Below are positions 23,073 to 34,561 of a stretch of DNA of 64,000 nt, in pieces; the first letter of the stretch is position 1; the number at the start of each line of letters is the position of its first letter. The notes beneath the pieces are model-generated. The model made no database searches, was not told where the DNA came from, and saw only the letters and a program-made list of their open reading frames with translations. The DNA is from Icerya purchasi (Eukaryota; Arthropoda; Insecta; Hemiptera; Monophlebidae), in assembly GCA_039619475.1 (NCBI GenBank), contig CM077115.1:145890274-145954273 (forward strand), read 5' to 3'. Made by a program: the position numbers and the translations under genes.

Positions 23073-24532
23073 TCAAAGAGAAAAAAGTATTCGTTGGAAA
23101 AACGAATAAGATCGAATAATTTTAATAAGGAGTGTGGGAAAATGGTTCAAACGAACTGAACTAAGTGTTCATTAATTAAAATAATTAGATTAGGTAAGAA
23201 GTTCTGTAACATGTACATACATGCATTTATATCTTTTTCGCTTCCGCATATGAATAGGACCACTACGCCTACACCGCAAATGGTTATCGTAATGTGTAAT
23301 ATTTTCATGATATATAACGCTAATTCTAGTTGGGCAATTCAGGCTCCCCGAGAGGGGTAAAATAATTTAACATTTTTTGGATGTACCATTTTGCATATTA
23401 ATATCCCCGCTTCGACTCACTTATGTTATTGGGCAATTTCGCCCCAACTTCAGATACACAGTGGTATAATACACCACCAGCTATGTTTGCTACGGTATAG
23501 CTGATATGTTTATCACAAATGCCAATCTTCAGTGAAATGAATTCATATTATAGTGACAGGGTATACTGAATATGTTTGACCGTGACGTAATTTTATAGAA
23601 ATTTTTTAATCTGAATAATTCTGTTTATCAATTATGAAATCAAGTCGAAAATATGGATAAGTGCCTGATTTTAATAATTATTAAATGTATTATTTTAAAA
23701 TTAATATTTCTTCTAGATAGAAATTCCTCTAACCAACGCCGTGTCCGCCGAGTGAGCGGTTAACCCCCCCCCCCCCCATTAGAACTGAAATAGTTATTAT
23801 AAAAAATAAATATTGACGATTTTTTAGAGTGTTCTTACATTAAATAGAAAAGAAAAATATATTCCATATTTGTAGGTACTTCATTAAAATTTTATGCAAA
23901 ATTTTTTATTACGAATATACAATAACATATGTAATTTTTATTAATGTGTTTATATGGTAATTCATTTATGTAAATTATTAATACGTAAATCAAAATGATA
24001 GAAATTATTAATAATATGAATTCTAGTGAAAAATGTATGGTTATTTATAAAATAAATATGCAAAAAAAATTTTCAAACCCCACCCTTTTCAAAATTCTGA
24101 GCTCGGCCCTGCCTCTAACTTTTCCGAATTTTTTGAAAGATTTCCCTAGCCTATTTGTTTTAAATATTACTTGATTAGAATAATTTTCAAATTTAATAGT
24201 AACCTTAAAATTTTCATTATTTAAATTAATATATACGAAATATACCTGAATTTGGACTGTTTCGCTTCTTGTCTTTTTTTTCTTTTTTCTTTTCTGCTAC
24301 ATAAGAATGTTGACCATTTTTTAAATTGCATAACTAAACTACCTTACTGATAATATATTGGTGGTATTACACTTTTTTACATTTTGAATAATGATTATAC
24401 TTTCAACTTTTGTAGAGACATTACTCATTTTTTAATAGTATACTTTTCGACATTTTTTCTGTAATTTTAAAATAAATATTTATAATAAATGTATAAATAT
24501 TTTTAACAGAACTATACATTTTTTCTTCTTCT
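23073..24532. other. No gene seen
   Basis: AT-rich noncoding DNA with a C run at 23764-23777. No transposon recognised. Confidence 0.5.
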
Positions 24533-24600
24533 TCTTTGATTTGTAACCGTGCCGTATCCTGCTACTTAGGCCAGAAGCACGGAAGAAAAGGTATTATATT
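24533..24600 (-). mobile_element. LINE 3' untranslated end with (GAA)-like tail
   Basis: Minus strand: TTCCGTGCTTCTGGCCTAAG, a GCACGG repeat, then AAATCAAAGAAGAAGAAGAA. The same signature with the same kind of tail ends the LINE piece at 61118-61190. It closes the broken LINE of 24601-26130 but lies directly after its RT fingers, so most of RT and all of RNase H are missing between them. Confidence 0.75.
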
Positions 24601-25437
24601 AGATTAAAGGTAGGATGTTTGTGTTATTGAGGAAGAGGAGGAGTTTAGTTTCGGCGGAGAAGGTGCGCTGCAGTATACTAGGAAGATTATTAGGAAGGCC
24701 AGCGAGCTGGAGGGAAATAGGACGTAGAGAAGAATTTTTCTTAGGAATGGGAATGACGATAAAATAATTCCAGGAGGAAAGAGTTATACCCTTTGAAAGG
24801 AAGGGATTGAAAAGACTCAGAATAAAACTGAGGGATTGTCCAGAAATGTTTTTAAGAGCGAGATAGGGTATACCGTCAAGTCCTGGAGTAGGGCTGGACG
24901 ATTTGGAGAGAATAGACTTTTTAATTTATTAAAATTGAAAGCCGAAGTTAGGAAGTGAGGAGGAGAATTTTGCGGTTAAGGAGAGTACAATTCATCAAAA
25001 GAAGTAACATAAGCTGGAGCGACGGAATCAATAAAAGGATAAAGGCTATCGTCGGGAATACTGAAGTAGGAAGGCCGAGATGAGGATTGGAATTTGAAGG
25101 CTCTGGCTATTTTCCAAATCTGCGAAAGAGGACCAGTTCTAGAGAACTTAGTACAGAAATTTTTCCAAGAGGACTTCTTTGTGGATTTCAATATAAACCT
25201 AGCTTTTCATTTGCCTGTTTGTGAGCGAGAAAATTTTCAGTGTAGGGTTAGAACGGAAGGTTCTAAAGGTTGCGCGACTTATATTAAAAGCAGTGTCGCA
25301 TTCCTTGTTCCACCAAAGTGAAGAAGCCTTACTGCGATGTACAAAAGATGACGTATGGCGGGGCAGAGAAAATAAAGAAAGAGCAGAAGTTAAGGAATAT
25401 AAAAAGGAATCATAGAGAGGTACCAGATCGCGAATCG
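24601..25437 (-). pseudogene. LINE ORF2 linker and RT fingers, broken
   Basis: Minus strand: SLWWNKECDTAFNISRATFR (near 25250-25320) matches the WW..EC..A......R stretch between endonuclease and RT in I-like LINEs. Next, SSSPTPGLDGIPYLALKNIS with FNPFLSKGITLSSWNYFIV and IPIPKKNSSLRPISLQ (near 24680-24900) is the RT finger region (DGIPY..LK; P.PK......RPISL). Several frameshifts. The palm with the catalytic residues is absent; the sequence breaks off near 24600 into the 3' end. Confidence 0.85.
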
Positions 25438-26130
25438 GTTAAAGGAGAGGAAGAGACGAGTCAAACAGGGAGCAGAATAGAGGCCAGCTAGTTTTGGAAA
25501 GATTCCATCTTACAGAATTCATATAATTGGAATCAGATGGAGGAGGAAAACTGACAGTAGTTATTAGGATAGGAACATGGTCACTGCCGTAAGATCCCAT
25601 ATCGAGGGAACTAGAAATGGAAGCATTCCTGTAGTATGTGAAGGAGAGATCGTTGAGGAGTATTAGATTATCAGAGAGGATGGCATTCTCAAGGATAGAA
25701 CCGTTGGGATTCACAGCCTCATAAAGGAGAATGTGCATTAGAATGGAATTAAAAACGATGAAAAGGGGAAAATACGAAGATCGAAACTAGGAGAAACATA
25801 GATAGAAACAATGCTAATAGGACGTACAGAGGGAGGCTGAATGGAGATGTGAACAATGTTAGGTAAATTGGGACAAGAAGGAAGATTAAGGGAGACATCA
25901 TAAGAGTAGAATGGAAAGTCATTTCTAATCAGGATTGCAGAACCACCATAACCGTCATCGCGATCACATCTAACTACCCTGAAACCTCCAATATTGAAAT
26001 TTATGCCCGACCGAAGCCACGTTTCAGAGAGAAGAGCAACATTGACATTATGGAGATCTAATAACCCCTCTAATGAGTTTTTATTGGCTCTTAGACTGCG
26101 ACAATTCCACTGTAGAATATTTAGCGCAGC
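25438..26130 (-). pseudogene. LINE APE-type endonuclease (ORF2 start), frameshifted
   Basis: An open frame on the minus strand from ATG at about 26130 begins MAALNILQWNCRSLRANKNS, then has VALLSETWL (with the catalytic E), GFRVVRCDRDDGYGGSAILI and SIVSIYVSP. A frameshift near 25740 moves the rest to LLNDLSFTYYRNASISSSLD and MGSYGSDHVPIL (near 25555-25640), the last endonuclease box with SDH. These are the N-, E-, Y/D- and SDH motifs of the apurinic-like endonuclease that nicks target DNA for I-type LINEs. One frameshift is the main break; otherwise the domain is well kept. Confidence 0.9.
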
Positions 26131-26480
26131 CATCTTAATAAAACAGTAAAAGAACAATGCATAAAAGAAATGGGGAGAAGCAGGGGAAAAGACCATAAGA
26201 GCAGACAATGAAACGCATTTGTATAGAAGGAACTAAGATGAGTGGGTAACGGAGAAAAGAAATATAAAGAACAGCAGTTACAAAACAGAAGGAAGTAAGT
26301 TGAGGTTGTTAAGTCGAAGGGAAAAACCAAGAGTATGGTGCAGAAGGAGATATAGAATAATTTTAAGATAAAAGAAAAAAGATTAAGCAATATTCGTGTA
26401 GAACCGAAATAGCCAGTGGAATTCAAGTTGTACTTTATATATAAGCGTGGTACATAGCCAGCGCTATACAACTCCGACAA
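26131..26480 (-). other. Probable 5' region of the LINE, noncoding
   Basis: Upstream of the endonuclease start. A long minus-strand frame (26121-26489) overlaps the start, but its content is F, L and S rich without any ORF1 (gag, zinc-knuckle) motif. I treat it as leader or intergenic DNA. Confidence 0.35.
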
Positions 26481-26618
26481 ATTCATCACAGCGCAGTTAA
26501 AACAACAAAGGTGAGTATGGGGAGTAATAGGAATGGCGCTTCAGAATCTGAGTAGGTGATCTAAGCTCATGTAGTTGGGTCAGTGCTGGCACCGAACCCA
26601 CTTAAAAAAAAAAAAACC
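26481..26618 (+). mobile_element. LINE 3' end with A tail
   Basis: GTAGTTGGGTCAGTGCTGGC followed shortly by a 13-A run matches the 3' ends of minus-strand copies at 29.0 kb (GTTGTTGGGTCAATGCCGCT) and 30.35 kb. It is a short, 5'-truncated plus-strand copy of the same family. Confidence 0.65.
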
Positions 26619-27644
26619 CAGTTCAGAGATTGAGTGTACCAACTCAACATGAGCCCATTCGAAAAAAATAAGTGTAGAATATGTACATCAATTCCTGTTA
26701 GAGGTTGAAACCATTTCTACATAAGCGTAAAGGAAGATAATTACTACGATAAAATCGTTAACCAACTGGTTAATATGCTTCGCACTGAATATTGTAAAGA
26801 TGATTACGCGAAAGGAAAAAAATGTAGAAGAAGAAAAGGAGCAGGGGACAAAAGATAACATAATAAAGTAAATACAGCCTCAATTCTTATTTCCATTTTT
26901 CTTTTTTTTTAATTAATTTATTTTATTTTTTTCGTACAGTATAAGAAGAGGGAATTAATTAAAACGGATATTATTCGACAGGAAACACGAAAGGGAGTCA
27001 ACAAAGGATGTAGAGCGAGCAATATTGTTTGAAGAGAGTAGTTCGATGATGGCTACCGAAATATCCTTAATTAAGGACGAAGGGGTAGCGAAAGGGGAAT
27101 TAGGAGAAGTGATAAACGTCATGACGCTATTTTTTATTTAAAATTAGTCGACAATTTTCAATTCATTAGTGTCTAGTGTACCAACACGTTTTGTGCCTAT
27201 ATATATATTTGTTTAATTTAATTTTTGAGTTTAGCGAATATACGACAGATTTATTTGTTAAAGTCATATGTTAGCACTTTTGTTCGCTAAATTGGAATAG
27301 TTTCGAACGGCCGTGCTTACCTCTATATTGTTTTTACCTATTTATTGTATTACAAACTGACCATTTAGGCCATTTAGTAATATACTTAACCGGGATGGGG
27401 AGGGGGGATCATGAAGGGAAAGTACCCAATGATACCTACCCGAGCTTACCTATATCGGATTGCTATTTGAAGCTAATGTAACCCCGTATAATCTTTACCG
27501 CAATGGTTTAATGATACCGACAAATCAGAGTTTTAAATAGAGTATAGAACGAGCTACCTTGCGACATTGAAGCCGATTTTTTCTTTCGACCAATATTGAA
27601 CCGTTAATTGTCATAACAAAGGTCAGATTTTGTAGGTAAAATAA
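26619..27644. other. No gene seen; possible ORF1 scrap
   Basis: A minus-strand stretch at about 26955-27121 reads MTFITSPNSPFATPSSLIKD, then ISVAIIELLSSNNIARS, and could be a piece of a LINE ORF1, since it lies upstream of the endonuclease relic on the same strand. There is no motif to prove it. The rest is AT-rich noncoding DNA. Confidence 0.3.
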
Positions 27645-27830
27645 AAAAATTAAGTATATATTAATTTCAACATAATTCTTAGGCTACCCCCCTTTAGAAA
27701 AAATGTCCCAATTTTATGTATCATTTGTTATATTTTATAGGATTTTTGTTATTGTTATTTAAAAAATGTCACAATTTTATGTAACGAAATATATAACAAA
27801 AAATGTAACGAAACAATATCTTAATTTTTA

Positions 27831-28660
27831 ACCGACTTCAAAAAAGGAGGAGGTATTCAATTCGACTGTATTTTTTTTTCTTTTTTTTTTTTTTTATGTG
27901 TGTTACCACAGAACTTTCTTCTAGGTGAACCGATTTCGATGGTTCTTCTTTTATTTGAAAGGTGGTGTTTGTCATGTGGTCCCATTTAAATTTGATCAAG
28001 ATCTGACCGATAGTTTTTGAGTTATCCTTAATAATGCGGGAGATTGAAGCTTTTTGGATGCTTTTCATTCATGTTTGTTTTTACCGTCAGGTTAGATTTA
28101 TTGACTTAAAATACTATAAATTTGCTAAATTACCATGGAAATGTAGCTTTTGATGTTTTCACACCGTGGAAATATCTGTTCTTATTAAAATGTTTTAATT
28201 TAATTGAATAAAAGTGCACTAAAAAGTAAAAAATAAAATGCTTTTTTACAAAAAATAAATATCGATACTTGAAGGTTTATTATAAAAATTTAAAAATGCA
28301 CTAAAAAGTAAAAAATAATTACTCCCGATAAAAAATATATATCAGAGGGATATAACTTAAGTGGTGATATCGTAATTCTTATACAACATTAACTTTTTGG
28401 AGTTGGCATCAAATTCATATTACAATATCTAGGAACAATTTAATGAACATTTAACGCAGTTTTTAATTATTATTATAATATGAATTTGATGCCAACTCCA
28501 AAAAGTTAATGTTGTATAAGAATTACGATGTCACCACTTAAGTTATATCCCTCTGATATATATTTTTTATCGGGAGTAATTATTTTTTACTTTTTAGTGC
28601 ATTTTTAAATTTTTATAATAAACCTTCAAGTATCGATATTTATTTTTTGTAAAAAAGCAT
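27831..28660. mobile_element. Insertion with long hairpin inside copy 2
   Basis: About 830 bp that interrupt the repeat at a point where the other copies read TATATAAAATTAA. A short ATTTT may be duplicated at both edges. One side starts AACCGACTTCAAAAAAGGAG, the start of a sequence that I believe recurs in many arthropod genomes, with GGTGAACCGATTTCGATGGT and GATCAAGATCTGACCGATAG farther in. The other side is the 190-bp-arm hairpin. No protein frame of note. It is probably a non-autonomous DNA transposon; the superfamily is not assigned. Confidence 0.6.
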
Positions 28661-28665
28661 TTTAT
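28233..28665. repeat. Long inverted repeat, about 190-bp arms
   Basis: Left arm 28233-28422 and right arm 28476-28665 are reverse complements with only a few differences, around a 53-base AT-rich spacer. The sequence GCACTAAAAAGTAAAAAATA inside the left arm is repeated just outside it (near 28216). A transcript would fold into a nearly perfect 190-bp stem. Confidence 0.95.
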
Positions 28666-28985
28666 ATAATGAAAGTTAAATGTTAGGATAGGATTTTTGT
28701 GATTATGTTATTTTTTTTGTGTTGATGCCAGTAAGAATTACGTTGTAAATTTTGATCATTTCATACAAAATATAGAAGAGAAAGAGACAGAAATGAAAGC
28801 AAGAGTGATCAAGGGGCACAGCCCCTTGCGAGGCCAAAATGGCAAAGTTTTATATATTTCGTCCCAGTATACACAAGAGCAGAACAGCCATATTATATGT
28901 ATATCTCTTTTTTCGTCAAAACCGACCAGATTGGGTTAATCAGTTTCTTCGGCATTGTTAAAGTGCGGAATGTTGCGCTGAAAAT

Positions 28986-29169
28986 CTTTTTTTTTTTTTT
29001 TTTTTTTTTTGGGCGCGCCAGCGGCATTGACCCAACAACAAGAAAACTAAGCTAATAAATTAAATAATTAAGCGGTCCGAAATGGACGCAACAAAGGACA
29101 GCAGTGCGGACACCACAGAAGATGAAGGAAAGGAGAGGATAAAGGAAGAGTTATAGGGAGTAGGGAGAC
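28986..29169 (-). mobile_element. LINE 3' untranslated end and poly(A) tail
   Basis: T run at about 28988-29010 (the tail on the minus strand), then GGGCGCGCCAGCGGCATTGA and CCCAACAACAAG. It belongs to the RNase H LINE whose reading frame ends at 29170. Confidence 0.85.
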
Positions 29170-30201
29170 CTAATGACAGGAGCTGACTGTATAAAAGGGA
29201 GAACGTTCGTTACGAAGAGCAGGACACTCAAAGAAAATGTGATTAGCATCACATGTACGAGGAGGATCACAATCGTGGAGAGAACAATCAGGAGAAGGCG
29301 ATAGAGCAAATCGAAAGCGAGAGGAAGGGAGGAGAGAATGATTGATCCGGAGACGAATTAGGGAGACAATAGAAGAACGACGACTGAGAGGAATAGAATG
29401 GAACCAAGACAGGGAACGAGGAATTGGCTGAATGAAACGGTAATGAGAATGACGATTAGAAAATAGGGAGGGATAAATATCCTGCCAAAGTCTGGCGTGA
29501 TTGGAGGTAGATACGGAAAGGATATCTGAAGAAGGGAAATGGTTGAGGAATGAATCAAGGCGACCAGCAGAACGAGCCAAAGAATCGACTGCATCGTTGC
29601 CATCAATTCCGGAATGACTGGGGACCCACAAAAAATCAATGAGAATAGAACGCAAAGTGGAGGTAAGAGAACGAATTGAGAGAATAATATTATCAGAGGA
29701 ATGTGAAGGAGGAGAGGATATGGCTTGAAGGACACCCTTAGAGTCCGAAATAATGAGGAATTGGGAAAGATCGCTTGAAGAGGAAATATAAGAGATAGCC
29801 TGAAGGATGGCGATCGACTCGGCAGAAAAAATAGAGCAGAAGGAAGGAAGCCGGAAGGACTCAGAATGTCGAAGCGATGGAGCAGTAAACGCACCACCCA
29901 CGCTGTCCTCGCTCTTGGAACCATCAGTAAAGATCAAAACATGAGCAGGAAAAGAGGAATTCAACAAATTAAGAAATTCATTGTTGACTGCACCGTGAGA
30001 GGAGGAATTGGCTCGAAGTGGGAGAGAGGAAAATTTGATAGGCTGCCATAGGCTATTGAAGTCATGAAAGAAGTACGGGAGAGTGTTGTAGGAAAGGACA
30101 ACAGGAGAAAAATTAGAAAAATCAAAACTGATGATCCGTTGTAATATTACTAATATCGAGCGTATTCTTTGTAGAATTAATTTTCTCAGAATTTGTAACA
30201 A
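29170..30201 (-). CDS. LINE RNase H and C-terminal zinc region, open 343 codons
   Basis: A 343-residue open frame from a 5'-truncated I-type LINE. RNase H runs from about residue 88 to 215: LIFTDGSKSEDSVGGAF (first D), SIFSAESIAILQAI (E), FLIISDSKGVLQAI (D), FLWVPSHSGIDGNDAVDSLA (final D), so all four catalytic acids are kept. After it come SIVSLIRLRINHSLLPSSRF and a C..C-type end (CSLHDCDPPRTC...H.FFEC). In the LINE, RNase H removes the RNA strand during reverse transcription. No RT is present, and the first 30 or so residues are probably not part of the original protein. Relatives without an open frame are at 30.3, 38.6, 47.7, 54.9 and 55.8 kb. Confidence 0.88.
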   Translation of the reverse strand: MLQILRKLILQRIRSILVILQRIISFDFSNFSPVVLSYNTLPYFFHDFNSLWQPIKFSSLPLRANSSSHGAVNNEFLNLLNSSFPAHVLIFTDGSKSEDSVGGAFTAPSLRHSESFRLPSFCSIFSAESIAILQAISYISSSSDLSQFLIISDSKGVLQAISSPPSHSSDNIILSIRSLTSTLRSILIDFLWVPSHSGIDGNDAVDSLARSAGRLDSFLNHFPSSDILSVSTSNHARLWQDIYPSLFSNRHSHYRFIQPIPRSLSWFHSIPLSRRSSIVSLIRLRINHSLLPSSRFRFALSPSPDCSLHDCDPPRTCDANHIFFECPALRNERSPFYTVSSCH

Positions 30202-30321
30202 TAAGCTGAGTAAACCGATTAAGCTAATTAGCAGATAAGGCGAGAAAACAAAGTTTGATGGTTGTTAAATTTCAAAACCATTAGTATCACCAATTTTTTC
30301 CATAACTTTCGATAGTAATCC

Positions 30322-31010
30322 TGTTTTTTTGGGGGGTTTTTTTTTTAGACGGCTCGCCTTTGGCTTTGACCCAACTACTTGAATGTATTATGCTAAGAAA
30401 TTCGATTCTGAGGCGATAGGAGATGGAAAGATCAAAGGAATGAAATAAGAGAATTATTGCTGGAGATGGGAAGGAAAGGATAAAGGAAGCACTGTAAGGA
30501 GCCGGAAGGCCAGCAGCCAAGATTTTCAAAAATACAAAACAGACCCGATAACAAGAGCCGAACATTAAGAAAACATGATTTTCGTCGCAATCAAAATCAG
30601 AATCAGTATTATGGAAGGGATAATAAGGAAAAGAGGAAAAAAAGAACTAAAGCGAGAAGCGGGGAGACGATGATTAATTTTTAATCTGATTAAGGAGAGT
30701 AGTATGATAACTGATCCGAATGGAAAGAAACCAAGACTGAGGACCGCCGGCTGTATGAGAAGATAGTATAAAGCGGGATTAGAGAATAAGGCAGGTTACC
30801 TTTGGTCTGGAATAATTGATTGAGGAAAGGAGGACTAAGTCGAAAGTGGCTCTAGAAAAAGGCTCATCATTGAGGTCGGCCGACCGAACTAGAAAATCGG
30901 TCGTATCATTACCCTCCATGTCAGAGTGATTGGGGATCCATAGAAAGTCTATAAGAACAGAACGAAATGATAGTGAGTTTACGAAATATGGTGTTGAATA
31001 TGCAGTGAAA
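30322..31010 (-). pseudogene. I-type LINE RNase H and 3' end, broken
   Basis: A T run at 30322-30349 marks the tail. Beyond it on the minus strand: SSSWVKAKGEPS (3' end), GLPAPYSASFILSFPSPAII (near 30450-30510), and farther up DFLWIPNHSDMEGNDTTDFL (near 30890-30960), the last RNase H block, with the usual SHSGI..ND changed to NHSDMEGND. Upstream of 31010 the similarity stops. It lies just 5' of the copy at 28986-30201, in the same orientation, as a separate insertion with its own tail. Confidence 0.85.
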
Positions 31011-34000
31011 AAAAGGAAGAGCAGCAGCTTTTTTCGTAAATCAAACAACGCTTCTCCAGTTATTTCGCACATTCCAGACGCTTTGCTTATCAGAGCCTTC
31101 TGTAGACATTTGTGTACTTCATCCGGGCAGAACGATTTAGTAGGAAAATAAAGCTATACTAAAGAATATTGTCTGAGATCTGGATGTCTGTTTTTTCCTT
31201 TCCCGTTTTAGTGCAAGATTTTTGAAGTTTTCTTCTCCTTTCCTATCACCTGTCCAGCAGTATGTTAGTATGTTCCGGACAACAGGTAGGAGACGTGGGG
31301 AATTTAAAGTGACATAATAATACGTATTCATTTATTACCTGATTTATCGGTTAAATTTGTTTCTCAAATTTCTGAAGATAATATTGCACGCATTTTCTAA
31401 TATCGGTATGACAATAAATATCGGTCACTGTTAAAAAGTTTTTACTTAACTGCAACCGATACGAGTATAAGTGATAAGGAAGAAGTGTACACGTTGTATA
31501 TATGTTATTTTTAACCAGGGCCATAAAGCCGCCGTATGTAGTGTCACCCAGATAATTTTTTTTGTGCTTTTGTTACACATATCAAGGCATTCTGAAGTTG
31601 CTTGCAAGAGTTAAACGAGTTCCACATAGATTAGAACGACATTGACAGCGTTTTAACTTAAAAGCGGTGTTTCAAGCTTACTCTTTCTTTACATGTTCTA
31701 TGAGCGTTAAACACCATCATCGTTTACAGTTGTTGTTGAGTTATAAAATTAGTACTATCCTATATCGTTTACAGTAATGTTTAATTCAAAATTATGGGAT
31801 TTATTAATTATTTAAATTCAGTTAAGAACGATGTTAGTTCCATACGATTATTACACTATATTCTTATCGTTGATATATTCATTATTATTATCATTATTGT
31901 ACAACTTATCGCACCTGCGATTATTAAGGTTATTTATTTTGTGCGGATGTCAACCTGATTAGCATATACGAGTAGGTTTCGGTTTGTTATGTGAAGATGC
32001 AAAATCGTCTCTCCGAGTTGTATTCCGGCTGAAATTTTTTACTGCTCTTAGAATAGTCTTTTAGGTTTACGAAGAGAATAACTCGCAGAGCGGTTACTTT
32101 TATGCAAAAAGCGCATGGTTCTTTTACATTTTTAGAAGATTCATTTTCTTCTATTAATAATTCGGATATTAACAATGCAAACGATACCTTTTAGCGCTTC
32201 GATGTATCTGCTATCGCTCTTTTGTTGGATTTAAATTTCTTTACACGTTTATTATACTGAGATTTGGAATCTCAACATTTACAATTCGACTATTGTCAAT
32301 CTGATGAGTGGTTATTGTTGCATCTTATGTTATTCGCAAGATGGGACTATTTTTCAAATCGAGAACTTTTTAAATTTGAAAGAAACTTGAATTATTGCCC
32401 AACTTTATCTAAAAAAAAAAAAAAAAACAAAAAACAAGAAAGCAGAACAAAACCGTTAATAAAGATGATCACAATGTTCTGAAGGTGTGCGGTTTAGGCC
32501 TTTTAAAAGTATTCGTATAGTATACAACGGGTTCAACTTTAGTAATATTTTAGATGAGCAATAATTCTCATTCGGATTCGAACAATGCAAGTTACATTTG
32601 GTAATATGTTTTTTCTCCTATCTTCGCTAGCTGAAAATGGCATTTAACGCAATTTATTTAATTATTAATAACTCCTTTTTTCGTAATTTTTAACAGATCC
32701 GGTGATCTTTAACACGTGTGTAATGTTGAAAGTTCCGTATTAATAATATCAATAATATCAATAAAACAGGCGAATCGGGGGAAGTTTCTTGTCTACTATT
32801 AAATTTTCCTTTTTTTACTGTGAAATAACTTGGGACGTATGTCAATGGGGTCATGTTTGTAAGTGTGTCGCTTGTTTATATTGTTGCTGCCCACGAAAGG
32901 TGAACATGCTACATGCGGTTGAAGTAGACGAGAAAAACACGTGTTCTTTTTTTGTTTTTTTTTTTGACAGGAAATCTATATATATATATTGTACTATCGG
33001 TAATGTTTCCGCTATTTCTGCTGAAAAGATGGAGAAAGTGTCGCTTTTACTCTAACTATTTATTGGCACGCGAATTCGGTCGTTTCTAAACAAAGATTTC
33101 TTTCAAAGTGTCTGTGAGCGCTTGTGTCTTCGCGGGCGTAACAAAATAAAATAAATAAACAGCGAAATTTTACTACAATAATAGTATGAGAAGCGAAGAT
33201 AATGAGTAAACATTTAAATTAGTTATACCTTTTGCTGCGAATATGTCGGTGACGTAATCCGCATTTTTGATAAATACCAGTTTCTTAATTCTTTACATAG
33301 TTAAAAAAAAAAAAAACATGTGGTAATTAAAATTATTCAAACTTAACTATAAACGATAATAAAATAATTATATAGAAATATAATATACTAACCACGTAAA
33401 CACATTTATTTTGTACACGCATTTAAAATTAAACACAAAGCACCACTGTTAAAAAAAATAACAGTATTTAACGCAATTACGCGCAATTAACTCTGATAAA
33501 ATTCTAAAACGTAAGTAAAGTATTTCCGCGATTTAATGAAATTAGTAATACATATATCACTGAAATGAAAGTGTTTGACAAAAACTGGTTCTATAAAAAG
33601 CAGTTAATAATTCAAACCTTAAAATAAACCGGGAAAGTCGGAAAAGGTTGCTTTCGGTAAGCCATAAAATCCATTAAGACTGGAAAGATATTAAGGAAGG
33701 AAAAAGGGCAAGGTGTAAAATGAAGATCTAGTTGTTTTTAGCGTAACAAGAGCTGAAATCGAAAAATTAAGTGAGAAAAAATTATAATATAAATATTACT
33801 AAATTACCTAAAAATAACAATAACATATATATATATGTATCTATATATTCCATGAAATCAGCGATCCTTTCTTTTTTTTATTAAATGACATATTTCCTAA
33901 ATATCAAAATCTACAACAAATGCTAACTGAAAGCATACTTCCCGCAGAAATTTTTTGTCAGGCACAAAACCCATCTTCAGCTGGAAACGATATAAAACCG

Positions 34001-34561
34001 AATACGTATGTTGCAAACATGATTGTAAGAATTTTTAAACCATTTTAAAAATAAGGACACAGAATGGAAGTACGTTCCACATACGAATCAAACGTGAAAC
34101 ATAAGAATTTTAGAGATCATGGAACAGAAATATGTGCCACGAACGGAGAGTAAAACCGTACTGATAAGGTATTTTTATAAAGAAGATTATAAGAATACAA
34201 GTTACGGAAAAAGGAAAGAAGTTGGTAAAAACTTTTTGTTTTTATAATTTTACAAACTATTTTACTTATTAGCTTGATATTTCGTGGTCTCCTGTTTTTA
34301 AAATTCTTCTAATTTTATTCGCGACACTTGTTTCGGTTCTATGTTTCGTCGCGGTCACATTCATTTTTTTTTTTTCAATTTTTATAAGTGCGTTTTATGT
34401 TTTTTGGGTTTTCCTTTCCGACTGAAGTTGGGCTTTACCTGAAAACGTTTCTGCGGTCGGAATACTTTTAGCTATTATGTGTTTTGCATATTAATTATTA
34501 TTTTAGGAAAAAAGATAGTTACTTCGAGCAAACAGGTATGAATAAAAATACTAATTTAAAC
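31011..34561. other. No gene seen
   Basis: 3.5 kb of AT-rich DNA without recognised transposons. It holds an A run at 32411-32425, an A run at 33303-33314 and T runs. Frames at 32264-32482 and 32789-33055 have no domain; the second is cysteine-rich by chance of TGT/TGC codons. Confidence 0.5.

Larger units (their letters stand above)
27645..28870 (-). mobile_element. Three-copy interspersed repeat, copy 2 (split)
   Basis: Minus strand equivalent of 3165-3540 and 56318-56720. The 5' half is at 28660-28870 (GCCTCGCAAGGGGCTGTGCC, then TAAGAATTACGTTGTAA at 28732-28748 read on plus) and the 3' half at 27645-27830 (ATAAAATTGGGACATTTTTT, GGGGTAGCCTAAGAATTA). The two unbroken copies show that these halves were once adjacent; about 830 bp are inserted between them. 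Confidence 0.85.

Noticed and set aside
29358..29924. 188-codon minus-strand frame
   Set aside because: It overlaps the RNase H frame 29170-30201 in another frame and has no motif of its own.
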